Numbered from the stretch's first letter, positions 38,801-50,805 are shown. The stretch is DNA of 64,000 nt from Mansonella perstans (GCA_037074765.1 JBAMDO010000021.1:1-64000); one strand, 5' to 3'. Notes: generated from the sequence alone by a model not told the origin. Numbers and translations: made by a program.

Positions 38801-41800
38801 AAAAAATATTAAAAAACAAATTAAATGAGAAATAATAATTGAAATTTATTTGTATATCTGTGAGGCAAAAATGTTTAAGAGAAAAAATTGTTTCCTTTTT
38901 TCCACAGTTAAAATTCAATGAAATATTTATGCAAAAATTATCATTACCATAAGGAATGATTAAGAAAAAGCTATCGATGACCTGCTGAATTAATGAAATT
39001 TAAAAATTCCACTTAGCAATAGATCACCTGGTAAACTTTATGAAATTTCAAAGTTCCATTTTTCTGTGCAGCGATCAAACAATCTCAGCATTTGTAATAT
39101 CATTTCAGAAGAGAAATGAATTAGTTTTTCATCGAATTCACATAATCGTTTATCATCGCCAATAGTTCTTGGTGCATAAAATTTCATGTTTTTAAATTTT
39201 CGATATTTCACTCAAATTTATTATCTTCAAATTTATTGAATAAATAAGTTGCAAAAAGAGAAATTTCTGAAATTCATTTAATTAAGGCAATAATTAAAAG
39301 TATTAAATATATTTACTTTATCTTAAAAAAAAAAATTTTCTACAAAATTGCAATTGCGAAATTTAAAATAAATTAAAAGAAATGTTGAAATGCAGGAGTG
39401 TAAGAAATGTCGTGGAGTACTGGAAGCAAAAGAAATGGCTGTAATTGCACCAAAATTAGGTGAAAATAACGGTTGGCATCCGGCTTGCTTTACCTGTGTT
39501 ACATGTGAGCAGGTAATACTGTAAAATTTTACCTAATATAATTTGATTTTATTATTACTTTTGTTTTTTTTTTTGTTCTGTCAATTAATCCTTCTTTTAT
39601 ATATATATATTGAAAGAAAGTTAATAATTAACTATCGTGTCGGAAATAAATTTTGATTTAAAATTGGTATACAAAATTCATAATTACGGACTACGGTAAA
39701 AAAAGACGAAACAAAAGACAACAAAAAATAAAAATGCTTCTTTTAATTGAGGAAAAATCAACTTCTTTTTCTTTAAAATTTTAAATAAAATATTAATTTG
39801 AAAGAAATTTAATCATTTAAAAAATTATTTGCAAAAATAATTTAAGCTCTTGGTCGATTTGATGTATTGCGCAAAAGATGACAGTATCTATTGTGAGCGG
39901 CATTATGCTGAACTTCATAAACCACGTTGTAATGCTTGTGATGAGGTATGGCACGATATATATTATCAGCACTTTTGAAATAATTCAAAAGTCAGAATTA
40001 AAATTAAAATTGCTAAATTAGATTTAATAAGTATGCTTCTCTTCTCAACTAAACAGCACAAATGAAAGGAATTTAGGAAGTAAGAATTTATTTGAGATGA
40101 TCAATAGATTGAATATTTGGAAATTTTTGGCAGTGTGAAAATAAGTTTTTTTTGTTGAGTAATAGAAATTTAAATGATCTTTTTAACGCTTAAATTCTTC
40201 ATCTTTTTTCCACAATTTTTCTCTTTGTGTAATTTCTTTGTTTCTGTAAATTTTCAACAGTAAAAAAAAATCGAATTTCTCTCTCTGTCCCTCTCTCTGT
40301 CTTTCTCTGTCTTCTTCCTTCTCTCTATGTTTTATTGAAAAAATAAAATGAAAAGGGATAAAACAGTGATGATAAATGAGAGAGTCTCTTGTCACCACTA
40401 AAATATTTTTTGAAGGCAACATTGTTTCAGTTATGTAAGCTTTAAATTTCTGCTTCCTTTTATTCCATAATTATTTTAAAATTTCTGTACCTAGCTAATT
40501 TAAAATATGTACTTTTTTATTAAATTTTCGAAACTAATTTTCTTTACTAGATTTTTTTGCTTTAATTTTGTTAAATTTTAAAATAATATTAATTTTTGAT
40601 TTAAATTGCACCTTTTTCTGTGTTAAATTATTGATAGATATTAATTTATTAATTGGCATATTAATGATTAATTAGATAGGTAATTTAAAAGCTAATTAAT
40701 TTCGAAAGCTCAGCTGCAAAGAATAAACTTAAAAAAAACTTTTAATTTCTACTTGTCAAATAATCTGCTAATTTTTGTGCAATGAAAGAGAAAAACAAAA
40801 AAAGAAAAAAGTGAATTTGCTTTGCTTTTGGCTGAATGAGATTGATGTGTGATTTGGCCAAGGCAATGGAGTGTGCTTAAATGATGAGTGCTTAGTGATG
40901 ACGGGTTTAAGGCAATAAGCCTGATAACTTTTCCTTTTTCATTCATGTTTACATTTTTAATATGCTTGTTAAACGATTATACTGCTAGCTGAAATGGTTA
41001 CATACTGTGTTCTGAAACTAAATTATTTGTCCAGGAAATGAAATCCGTATACTCTCTATTTCTTTTTTTTCCTGTCCAAATCAGCTCTAGATTTCTCGCT
41101 TTCAATGCATGAAATGAATGTTGCTGTTGTTATATAATTTGCCTAGGCCAATATTCTAGTATGGCATTAAGCACTTTGATTTTTTTTCTCTTTCTCTTAA
41201 TTTTGCCTTTTATAGCAGCAAAACCAGAAATTTCGATTTAAAATTATCGATGTATACTTGACAGATTTTGGCTACTAAGGCTTCAATTCATTCAACTTTT
41301 CTCTTTCTAGCTTCTTCTTTTATTCACTTTTTTCTCATATCGTTTTACTACCATCAAATTTGCATTTATTTTGCATAATTTTTCATTTTAATCTTCATAA
41401 ACTTCAACTATCATATATCAAAAAATTTCATTTATGCAATTGAAAGCCTAAAAGCTTGAATTACACAATTTAGTTTCTTTTACAACAAAAAAAAGATTAA
41501 TATTTTATACAACTAAAATTTATACTAAAAGCAATATTAATTCCCTAAACCATAAAATTGGCTCAAATTTAATTTCAATAAATAATATCTAAATTATTAT
41601 TATAGTGAGATCCCTAACATTGTAGTTTCCATAAAATTTTTATGAAGTGTAAAAAAAAAGAAAAAAACAACATTAACATCGTTTATTTTAAGATTGCTTT
41701 CCTATCAAAATAACAAATCAAAAATGAACCGAGAATTTTCTCGATTCATTTTTTTAAAGATTAAAAAGAATGCTGTTGTGAAATCAATTCCCTAGTGATA

Positions 41801-44800
41801 TAATATTCAATTCCTTGGATAGATCAAAATTGCCTTTGAATTAAATAGGCAAAATTTATGGCACTTCATTACAATGGGAAAAAACAAAACAAAAGCATCC
41901 TGGCATGTTGATAGTTTTTTATTACTACTAGCTTGTTACTTATCGTAAATTATGAAGATGCTTAGCTAGTTAAATAATTAATTCATAATTATTCCCAAAA
42001 TGTCCATTTCACTGAGGACATCAAACTTTAATTTTGTCACATATTTCTTTCCTTTTTTTTAACCTATTTTTTTTAAAGCTAAACAGAAACAATTAAACTA
42101 TGAATTTGTAAAAAAAAAATCCCGATGACGACAAAAGTTTCTGTATAATTTAAAAAAATCCTTAAAAAAAAGTAATCGTTAGTTATTATCCAAAGAACCT
42201 TATAAATCCATCTGAAATATGCCTAGCATTCTCGGTTATATTTTTTATTCCATAAATTATCTTTGATCTAATTAATTCAAATTTGGTTTAATGTCAACAT
42301 TTTTGTCATGTTTAACTTACTAAATAATGATTTAAAAAAACATGAAGTGTTACTGCCAGATTAAGCATCTCTTAGAAAATGTCCATACAGCAGTGTCCAT
42401 CTCAAAATTTGGCTAAATTTTTCAGTTTTCTGAAACTGTTCAAGTTAAACTTAAGCTGGCGTTACTTTCAAATAACAGATTTATTGCTATTAATTTTTTA
42501 TTGTAACAGTAAAATAATTGTTTCATTGCTGCAAAATTTTTTCTCAGAAAATTTCAGGTAAAAAAAAAATCCACTGCTGAAATGGAATAAAAATTTAATC
42601 CCTTCACTTTAAACTAAATCTATAAGGAAACTGAAAAATTTAATTGATGAAAGACCATGCAGTAATTAATTCAAATAATACTATAATATCTTTTTTTTTA
42701 ATTAATTGATTAGATCTTCTACATTCGTTCGTGGGTCGATGTTTGTGTGTGTGTGTGTGTATGTGTGTGTGTATGTGTATGTGCGTGTTTCTGTATATGT
42801 GTGTATGTGTATGTATTGGTGTATTTCAAGAAGTGCTGTGAGAAGTGAAAAATGTACTGAAGGTATATTTTAACGATTGCCCACGCAAAAATACGAAGCC
42901 AAGGAACAGGAAGACCAACTGCAGGAAGTAGGAAATGTGCTATATCCTATCAATGTTTCCATCCATCCATCCATCTATCCATCCATCTATCCATCCATCC
43001 ATCCATCCATCCATCCATCCATCCATCCATCCATCCATCCATCCATCCATCCATCCTCAATCATCTTATCTATTCAAGCTATTTGCTTATCTGTTTTAAC
43101 TTTTCAATCAAACTTTTTCATTTCTTTTTCACTTCCAGTACTTGATCTAAGCACTTTTCTATCAATGTATCGAGAAACGAGACGACGAGACGAACTCATT
43201 AGCTTAAAGTTAATTATTTACTCTTTTATCATGATTGACTTTATCCTAAATCATTCTTGATGTTTCCTGTATCCAGAAAATGCTCCTGAAATAAGAAACG
43301 AAAGAGAAATGAATGTGAATTGAAATTTCTTATCACAGACACATGTAATCCCTTAATAACAACTACAAATCCTAAAATCTATCATTCTTTTCTTTTAAAT
43401 AGCTTATTTTATGATACGTTAGTTGAGAAAACAAATAATATCATTTTTGATATCATGAAAACTACTAAAATAATATTATATTACTTAAAAATAATATCAT
43501 ACTTATCTTGATATCTTGATTACTTTAAAATAATATTGCATTACTTCAAACTAATACCACATTTGATATCATGATTAGTTTTAAAATAATATCACATACT
43601 TTAAAATAATATCGTACTTATCTTGATATCACGATTACTTTTAAAATAATATTACATTATTTTAAAATAATGCCATACTTATCTTGATATCATGATTACT
43701 TTAAAATAATATCGTTTTTGATATCACAATTACTTTTGAAATACTATTAAATTAATTTAAAAAATACCATACTTATCTCGTTATCATGATTACTTTTGAA
43801 ATAATATCATATTATTTTAAAATAATGCCGTACTTATCTTGATATTATGATTACTTTAGAATGGTACCATTTTTGATGTCATGATTACTTTTAAATTAAT
43901 ATCATATTATTTTAAAATAATATCATACTTATCCTGATCTTATGATTACTTTAAAATAATATTATATTTACTTTTGATATCATTATTACTAATGATATCA
44001 TGTTTAGTTTAAAATAATATCATATTTACTTTTGATATCATCCTTACTAATGATATCATGTCTAGTTTAAAATAACATGCTATAATGATTAATTTAAAAT
44101 ATATCATAATAACTATAATATTATGCTTACCTTGAAATCATACTTACATTGATATTCATACTTACTTTAATACCATCTTATCTTAGTTATATATTTCAGC
44201 TTAATTAACCATAATGAATATCACATCACATTACACTGAACTATTCTTTTGCTTCATCTTCAATGATATTTTATGCTTAAGCTTAAATTAATAAAATAAG
44301 AGAAGGAAAGATGGAATGAATGGATGAATGGATAAATGGAATGGATAGAGATGGAATAGAAGGAACTTATGGAATAAACTAATGATGATGGTTCATAGTT
44401 AGTTAGTTAATTAACTTCCAACATTACACATTTTCTAATGTGATTAAGGTGGAAATGTCTGGAGATGGAGCAAAATGCACTATTGGAACGTTGAGTTTCA
44501 ATTAATCACAAAACTGACACACTGATACACTGTTTGGTAAAATGATGAAGGAAGGAAGGATGGAAGAAAGGATCCTTTGCTCCATTTTAGTGGTGTTTCA
44601 TTTTTCTTTTATTTTTTTTTAGATCAAAAAATTGAATTAAAATGATGAATAGATCAGTAAAATTAGATTTTAGATAGATGAATAAAAAAATTTTTTTTTC
44701 TCTTAATATTTATATACTTTCTATTATTTCTTTTTTCTTTTTTTCGTTTTCTTTTTTTCCTTTTTTCAATAAAAATGAAACAAAATTGCACATTTTACTT

Positions 44801-47800
44801 TTTTTTTCTTTTTGCAAAATTTTTACAAATTAAAATTATTTAAAATTTTTTTTGATCTCTCTTTTTCTTTTTTCTTTTCTAAAATTATTTATATTACAAA
44901 TGGATCATAAAGATAAAATGGTAATATATATATCTTTAATTACAGACATTATTATTGCTCAAATGAATGTGTTTGTAAAGTGTGGAAGTGATTTTGTAAT
45001 ACTTATGGTTAATAAATAATAAATGTCAGTTGGCAATTTTAAATTTGAAAATTTTTCATTTATTATTATTTCAAATAAAATTTTACTATTAAATCTTAGC
45101 AAAACTATTTAAGACTATAATATTCGTTTAAAACATTTCTGAAATTTAATAAAAACTTTCTTTCGAAAATTTTAAAATTTCATACTAATTTAATCTTTGA
45201 ATGAAATTTTTTTTAATGGACGTAAAATGTTGAAGAAATTATTTTTAAAAAAGAAAACAATAAAACGAAAAAAAAGTTTAATGTAATATTTAAAGATGAA
45301 AATTTACAATAACTTATTAAAATGAAAATTGTTATTTCTTCATCTTTTTTTTCTTTTCTCAAATAAAATTTGGTAATAATTTTTGACAAATGAATTTTGT
45401 TTTTCTTGAATTTCGTTTTAAAGTAAACATAAAGGAAAATAGACGAAGTTTGGTTACTTACAACAAATTATTAGTCTTCTCTACTTCACCAATTACATAT
45501 CAATTCATACTTGTTTTTTTCTTTTGAGAACGAATCCAGGAAAAATAAATTACATGGCCTGATGAATCATTCTATTTTAAATTCAGTGTCACAACAAGTA
45601 TGAATTAATTTTGTGATTTGAAAAAAATGAAATCGATTTCAATTAATAAATCATTTTCAAAAACCAATCGATATCAAACGATAACTCTCACAATTCTTTC
45701 CACTGGAAAGGAAATGGCTCAATTGTCAAATTTGAGCCAATTATAAATACTTGAAAATGAAACCTCTTTTCTTTAAAAATTTTTTTTTTTAAAATCAAAA
45801 ATTGGAAAAACGTTTAAATTTTATTCTTTTTCTATATACAGGATACTCATATATATATATATATATATAATGAAATGATTTAATTAATAAGTGAATGAAT
45901 TAGATCTAATAAATTAATTGAACTTTTGCGAAACAATTCACTTTTATCTGTGATTCATTTCATTCAAGATCACATAGAATTTGTCCGCTTTTTAAATTAA
46001 AATAAGAAATTTTGTTACCAGTGATTTATAAGCTACATTAAATATCAATCAAACTAAGAAAAAAATTACTCGTTGAAATTGCCTAAAGTTATTGCCAATT
46101 CAAATGTAAAGCTATAAACTCGAAACATCGCCCCTCTATTTCTTTCTCTCTCCCTTTCTTTCTCCCTTTCGCTTTCTCTAATTTATTTGTCTTAAAGAAA
46201 ATATCTCGTAAAAAAAGTTTTTCTCAAAATCTTTTCTTAAATTCCAATACCTTTTCATTTGCTTCAACTAAAACTACTTAAATTACGCTGATATTTTTCT
46301 CAATTTAATTCCCTAAAAGATCAAATTAAATTCGAATTGAATTCACCGATTATTTATAGTTTTTGTTTTCTTTTTTTTTTCACTTATTTAATTATGTCGA
46401 TTAGGATTGATTAATTAATTCAATCATATTTATTTATTTCAGTTATATCGTTTAACTTATCTTTAAAGCTTTTGGTGATTTAATCGGATTTATGGATTAT
46501 TTCAATTTTAATTTTAAAATTCGAAAAAGTTTCAACATTTCGATGTTATCAAAAATGATACGACACCAAACTCTCAATGTCATCAATCAGTATTGGCGAC
46601 AAAGTATTTACAGTTAATATTTGCCGGTGAATATACAAAGGCAATGAATAAGGACTGGCACAGTGATCATTTTTGCTGCTGGCAATGTGACAGTAGCTTA
46701 ACCGGACAACGCTACATTCTTCGGGATGAGCATCCGTACTGTATTAAATGCTATGAAGATATGTTTGCTAACACCTGTGATGAATGTGCTAAACCAATTG
46801 GTATCGATTCCAAGGTAATTTCCATACATATATTTTTATAGTGATAATATAAGAGATGCAAAAAAAAGTGACGAAAATTCTCTTTCCCAATTCCTTTGAT
46901 AGATTCAATTTAAGAACTAAGGCCAATCAGAAGAAGCAATAATTAGTGAAAAAAAAATAATTTAATTATTGAACCATACGGCATACAGTGAGAAAGAAGA
47001 GGGTTCATATATGATAAGTATGATAATGATAATGATAATGATAATGATATGCATATTTTTGCCTTAGAAGACAACTGGCACGATTCAGGATTTATCATAT
47101 AATAATGATAAAATTCAGGATTTATCAAACGATAATAATAATAATAGCATTCAGGATTTAACATATGATAATGATAATGAAAAATTTAGGAATTATTATA
47201 TGATAGTGATAATGATGATGATAACATTCAGGATTTATCATACAGAGAAAAGCATTGGCATGAAGATTGTTTCTTATGTGATATGTGTAAGATTTCACTG
47301 GTTGATAAGCCATTTGGTAGTAAAAATGATCGAATTTTCTGTTCCAACTGTTATGATCAAGCATTTGCAACACGTTGTGATGGTTGTGGTGAAATATTTC
47401 GTGCCGGTATGTTCAAAAGATTTCATTTTTCTTAAAAAAAATATTTATTCATTAAGCATTCATTGATAACTTCAAGCTAATGATAAGTGTGATGATAGTG
47501 ATAATATGATAGAAATAACTTAACATTTATTGTATTTAAAACAAATGGAATAAAAATGAATGATAATGTCATTTACTATAATCTATCAATAATCTTATCA
47601 ATAGACCATAATAAATATGGTAAAAAATAGTGTAATATGGTAGCCGGAGGTGTAGTACTGTAATCAGTGTGATATGGTAGCCAAAAACATGATATTGTAA
47701 AATTATAATTATAATAAATATATTTCTTTCTTAATTATTACTAGTAAGATCTATCGATGGATTATCAGTCTGAAATAGGTAATCAAATATATAATGCTAT

Positions 47801-49021
47801 AGTGACATTAATATGCTTAATTTCTATCCTTACAGGTATGAAAAAAATGGAATACAAAGGTAAACAATGGCATGATAAATGTTTTTGTTGTGCGCTATGC
47901 AAAACACCGATTGGTACGAAAAGTTTCATACCTAAAAATGAAGAAGTCTATTGTGCAACATGTTATGAGGAAAAATTTGCAACGCGATGTTGTAAATGTA
48001 AAAAGGTATGCAAAATAAATTCATTCATTCATTCATTCATCCTTCAATTCTATCATTCATTATTTCCAAAAGGATTTCGTACTATCATTAAATTAAACTA
48101 GCAACACACTGATAGTATTTAAATTAATTACAGGTAAGTTTTATCATAAATAAAAAATTTTACGAAAAGGTAAGGAAAAAAACTTTTTTTTCCCTCCTAT
48201 TATTTAGTGTTAGTTGAAAGATTTATTTATTTCTTTCAAATTATGATCAAAAAATTTAACAAATTAAGCAATTAAAAATTTTAATTTTAGGTAATAAGTA
48301 CCGGTGGTGTAACATATAAAAATGAACCATGGCATCGTGAATGTTTTTGCTGTACAAATTGTAATACGTCGTTAGCTGGTCAAAGATTTACGTCAAAAGA
48401 TGACAAACCATACTGTGCTAATTGTTACGGTGAATTATTTGCTAAACGATGCAATGCTTGTGTTAAGCCAATTACAGGTGCTCTTTACATTTCATATATG
48501 ATAGTGTTTAAATTAATTATCGGTAATAATTTCTATCATTCAATTATATTTCATGTATGCTTGCTTAAAAATCTTTGTTGAATGTGAAATTTACGTGAAA
48601 GTCTAGAGTTTATTTTCGAAAATATTGAAAATATTGCTTACAAAAAAAGAAATATTTCATACAGATATTTGTTTATTTTTTTTATCTCTCATCCATGGAT
48701 AAATTTTAATTATTCAAAAGTTTGAAAGAAAAAATTCAAAAAATCTTTTAGATCATAATAGGTAAAGTAAACGGAAAGCAAAAATCAGCTGACGGATGCG
48801 AGAATGAGTTGAACTTGACACTTCGCACACAGTAGAAAGTTTATTTTGCAGGAATTGGTGGTGCCAAATTTATTTCATTCGAAGATCGGCACTGGCATAA
48901 TGATTGTTTTATTTGTGCTCAGTGTTCAACATCCCTTGTTGGTAAAGGCTTCATCACGGATGCTGCTGATATTCTTTGTCCGGAATGTGCTAAAGCCAGG
49001 TTAATGGCTGCTAATTCATGA
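17570..49021 (+). CDS. lim-9: PET plus six-LIM domain protein, LIMPETin type (LIM-9 orthologue)
   Basis: Sixteen exons join in frame to 759 residues: 17570-17824, 25002-25148, 25427-25582, 30396-30520, 37220-37317, 37562-37615, 37990-38078, 38240-38332, 38481-38624, 39396-39512, 39847-39945, 46614-46814, 47232-47406, 47836-48005, 48291-48477, 48852-49021. Residues 1-186 are a low-complexity, family-poor N-terminus. A cysteine-rich module follows (about 205-250: '[17 protein letters not shown]', then 'KVCVHCKC'), then a PET domain (about 296-390: 'YSWVPPGL', '[11 protein letters not shown]', 'GEKFREKQL', '[11 protein letters not shown]') and six LIM zinc fingers (about 389-755) with regular C-x2-C/H-x2-C spacing. 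LIM-9 in C. elegans is a muscle attachment (M-line and dense body) adaptor that binds UNC-97/PINCH and UNC-96; this role is family knowledge. A poly(A) signal AATAAA is at 49343-49348. The order of the first three exons rests only on splice motifs and phase; the PET and LIM part is secure. Confidence 0.85.
18690..19048 (-). CDS. Candidate two-exon antisense mini-gene inside lim-9 intron 1
   Basis: On the minus strand an ATG at 19048 opens a 37-codon exon to 18938 that stops exactly at CAG followed by the good donor 'gtgagc'. A strong acceptor 'acattttcag' at 18771-18780 then opens a second exon (18770-18690) in the same phase, ending TGA. The joined product is 63 residues. The first part ('[20 protein letters not shown]') is unusually GC-rich and non-repetitive for this intron. 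An in-frame stop lies just upstream of the ATG. I recognise no family. It may equally be chance; no promoter or poly(A) signal was pinned down. Confidence 0.25.
19230..19412. repeat. Minisatellite in lim-9 intron 1
   Basis: Repeated 'gatcatattgata', 'agtcatactaatcat' and 'cactgatcac' blocks run head to tail with divergence. Confidence 0.6.
22810..23410. repeat. Direct tandem duplication of about 300 bp in lim-9 intron 1
   Basis: Copy one (about 22810-23090) and copy two (about 23151-23410) share in order 'atatttttaaaagtt', a pyrimidine-rich stretch, 'tgcaattgaaat/tgcaattcaaat', 'atgcc', and 'tcttagaaatattttaatcc'. The copies are diverged. Confidence 0.75.
25002..25582 (+). CDS. lim-9: lim-9 candidate exons 2 and 3 with a poly-asparagine tract
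   Basis: Exon 25002-25148 (acceptor 'gattacag', donor 'gtgtcc') and exon 25427-25582 (acceptor 'attatag', donor 'gtatgc') are both phase 0 at each end. The first carries nine consecutive asparagines (25047-25073) encoded by AAC triplets, then a serine/asparagine stretch. The second is acidic and more complex ('[20 protein letters not shown]'). No domain is recognised. Because both are multiples of three in phase 0, either could be a cassette exon skipped without frame loss. Confidence 0.6.
25583..30395 (+). other. lim-9 intron 3 (about 4.8 kb)
   Basis: No exon recognised. Holds short tandem repeats at about 27085-27225 ('ttctcacttatcaaattca' type) and 27455-27530 ('gtgagagaatg' type), and a TTG-rich block at 29480-29710 ('tttatattgttgtt' units) that produces two overlapping valine/leucine/cysteine-rich chance frames. 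Confidence 0.6.
29480..29710. repeat. TTG-rich degenerate satellite
   Basis: Units like 'tgtttatattgttgtt' repeat with drift. The open frames 29438-29719 and 29467-29748 are translations of this repeat in two frames, not genes. Confidence 0.75.
30396..37615 (+). CDS. lim-9: lim-9 exons 4-6: cysteine-rich N-terminal module
   Basis: Exon 30396-30520 ends inside an arginine codon completed by the G at 37220, giving '[18 protein letters not shown]' across a 6.7-kb intron. The cysteine pattern before the PET domain is a hallmark of testin/LIMPETin-type proteins. Exon 37562-37615 follows a weak acceptor ('attcaaag'). Its donor must be 'gtatta' at 37616: only this gives phase 1 and joins the PET exon at 37990. 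The stronger-looking donor 'gtaaat' at 37642 would put the PET exon out of frame. Confidence 0.8.
32900..32990. repeat. (CA)n/(CATA)n microsatellite
   Basis: Impure CA repeats pass into 'catacatacatacata'. Confidence 0.9.
33767..33876. repeat. Triplet runs in inverted orientation (GTT)n ... (CAA)n
   Basis: 'gttgttgttgc' at about 33769-33779 and 'attgttgttgcagg' near 33798 face 'gcaacaacaacaacaac' at 33825-33845 and further CAA triplets to 33876, so the transcript can fold into a triplet-repeat stem. Confidence 0.7.
34560..34990. repeat. ATATATTCCGGTGAT minisatellite with internal 17-bp perfect hairpin
   Basis: Diverged units such as 'gataggatatatattccggt' then 'gataat' repeat about ten times. 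Within it, 34736-34752 and 34757-34773 are exact reverse complements separated by CGCT, so one unit is inverted against its neighbour. Confidence 0.75.
36862..37171. repeat. Minisatellite of about 44-bp units, about seven copies, just before lim-9 exon 5
   Basis: The unit reads approximately 'ccttttacggatccgaaggt' then 'gtgagcaatttcactttta'. Copies vary at single bases; one copy near 37090 is shortened. The array ends about 50 bp before the exon at 37220. Confidence 0.85.
37990..38624 (+). CDS. lim-9: lim-9 exons 7-9: PET domain
   Basis: Exons 37990-38078, 38240-38332 and 38481-38624 have clean borders. They encode '[20 protein letters not shown]', '[17 protein letters not shown]' and '[14 protein letters not shown]', the conserved core of PET (Prickle-Espinas-Testin) domains, which mediate protein contacts. 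The exon at 37990 also has ATG at 37995 soon after its acceptor 'atttcag', so it could be the trans-spliced first exon of a shorter PET-LIM isoform. Confidence 0.92.
39396..49021 (+). CDS. lim-9: lim-9 exons 10-16: six LIM domains
   Basis: Seven exons encode six LIM zinc fingers arranged as in FHL proteins. Each shows two C-x2-C pairs, the 'W-H-x2-C/H' centre ('GWHPACF', 'DWHSDHF', 'HWHEDCF', 'QWHDKCF', 'PWHRECF', 'HWHNDCF') and the closing 'YC/FC/LC-x2-C/H' zinc ligands. LIM domains are protein interaction modules in focal-adhesion-like structures. The intron between 39945 and 46614 (6.7 kb) separates the first LIM from the rest and would be the place for the promoter of the short, PET-less FHL form known in C. 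elegans (family knowledge). The open stretch directly upstream of 46614 in the same frame (about 46515-46613, no ATG) could belong to that form. Confidence 0.93.
42741..42820. repeat. (TG)n microsatellite
   Basis: TG dinucleotides with occasional TATG interruptions. Confidence 0.9.
42957..43057. repeat. (ATCC)n microsatellite
   Basis: About 25 ATCC/CCAT units with two ATCT variants. Confidence 0.95.
43355..44175. repeat. Large minisatellite of 'gatatcatgattactttaaa' units
   Basis: About 0.8 kb of alternating 'ttaaaataatatcat', 'acttatcttgatatca' and 'tgattacttt' blocks. Units combine into a longer period of about 70-120 bp with much drift. Confidence 0.8.
47000..47240 (+). repeat. Minisatellite that repeats the LIM3 splice acceptor and exon start
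   Basis: The true exon start at 47232 reads 'cattcag|gatttatcata'. The same 'attcag|gattta' motif occurs upstream at 47089, 47119 and 47155, with a worn copy near 47190, each followed by GATAAT-rich sequence. Spacing is 30-42 bp. The first three copies stay open and in phase with one another, but the phase differs from the true exon, so use of a decoy acceptor would shift the frame. Confidence 0.8.
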
Positions 49022-50805
49022 TTAATGTAAAAAAAAAGACTGATATGCCGGTTTTCTTTTTTTTCTCTTGCCAAACTGCAATTGATAAATATATTCGTAA
49101 TACTTGAGTTGTTTTTCACTTTTTCTTTTTTTTGCACTTTTTCAAAATTCAAATCCTTTAAATTGGATTAGATCAAAAGTCACACATCAACAACTGCTGC
49201 TGTACTGATTGTTTTCAACTTTTCAACGAAGGAAGAAATTAGCATTCCAGGAAAAGAGAAGTAAAAGATGATGCTAGAATCATCAATCAGATGTTTAGCA
49301 GACAGACTATGAAAAGATAGGATGAAAAAGATTGAAGAAAAAAATAAATACTATATATACTGCCAATTTCAAAAAGATTTGCAAATTAATAGTTTCTTGA
49401 ATTTTTCTTGAAAGTCCCAAAAGAATTTAAAACATTTGAATGAAAGTTATGGAAAATAAAATTTCCAGAAATTTTCATTGGAAATGTTTTCAGAAAAAAA
49501 AGAATTAGAAAATTAGAGGATGAATTTGAAATTGTCATCCTGTTTGTCCGATGTAATTGCTTTAATATAATACAGTTTATTGCATATTATTTTGTGCTGT
49601 AAACCGATAATCAGTATGTTTCCCCCAATCAACTCTATTGAAATAATTATGGTACTTTTCAGAAATACCTTTTACAGAAAATTTTTTTTTTTTTTTTAGG
49701 GCTCAAATTCATTTCGAAAGAAAGTATACCTTATAGTTCTCTCATCAGTAATACATTGTGGGCATATTTTGAGAAATTTAAAAGATTTGATTTTAACACA
49801 TCACATACTGAAATGCGTATTTTTAAAATGTTATTAAAATTCTTCCAATGTACTTCCCCTCGAATGCTATTTCTTTTCTTTCTTTTGTGATAAATTTAGT
49901 GTCACTTGTTAGAAATTATTATATGCCGTGTGGAGTGAAAAACTCTGAAATTTCAAGTGTATAAAAAGTTAACGGACTAGAAGATCAGTTCTTTCACATT
50001 CAAAGCAATTTTACACATTGATGGATTACAAACTTCTCAGTCGTTACAACTATAAATATCTCATTCGAAAATCCTTTCGGTCCCTAATTAAATTATGCAA
50101 CACGCAAAATCCCAAAGACTTTTGAGAAATTTACTCAAATTTATTCATATTTCCTATAATTCGGTTATCCAATTTACTTTGACTAAATTTTGATTTACTT
50201 ATGGTAAATTCAATTCATCTATGCACTAAACATCCCCGCATTAAGTGGATATTTTCAGTCCCATAGAAGTTCAATCTTATACAAACTGAAATTAGCGAAG
50301 CTGAAGAAATATGTTAATCTGACCTTCAATTTTCTCTTTCCCTTACTACATCAAATTTTATCAGTAACAACAGTAATGAAGAAAAATAAAAACAAGGAAG
50401 CGGAATAATTGATCAGCCAAATATTCATAATTTATCATGTCACGACTGAAAGTGAATACGGCCGCAATTCAAATCCTGGACAAAAAAAAATGAGTGATTT
50501 CAATGGTTTCGATAACATGAATGTCAACTGCTGGTCTTTCTATGACTTTTCATTATTTAAATATTATTAAATTATTTGGATTTATTTGTCTTTCATTAAG
50601 CACGAGAAATATGGAGAAAGCAGGATGTGTCCATCATATACAGACAAAAAGAAATAAACTTCTGTTGCTAAAATTATTTCACCATTTATGAATTAAACAA
50701 TCGCAAAATCTGTTTAAATAAAAATGAATCCTAAAATTCAAAGCTCCAATAGTATATATTTAAAGTGAGAAAAAAATGCCAGAATTCACGCATATGGATC
50801 ACAGA
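49022..50805. other. lim-9 3' UTR and convergent intergenic region
   Basis: AATAAA at 49343-49348 and another near 49455 could end lim-9 transcripts. On the minus strand a complement of TTTATT at 50581-50586 lies about 220 nt past the lpd-6 stop. I see no exon between. Confidence 0.6.

Larger units (their letters stand above)
39946..46613 (+). other. lim-9 intron 11 (about 6.7 kb)
   Basis: Repeat-rich. TG repeats (42741-42820), ATCC repeats (42957-43057), a large minisatellite (43355-44175), GGAT-type repeats (44300-44345), AT repeats (45848-45870). The 127-residue frame at 42877-43260 is only a translation of the ATCC array and flanks. No supported exon. Confidence 0.65.

Noticed and set aside
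42877..43260. 127-residue frame with repeated HPSI units
   Set aside because: Product of the ATCC microsatellite within an intron, with no splice or domain support.
50455..50500. Short tRNA-like 'ttcaaatcc' motif
   Set aside because: No matching acceptor stem or A-box nearby, so it is not a tRNA gene. No other tRNA, rRNA or spliced-leader gene was recognised in the window.
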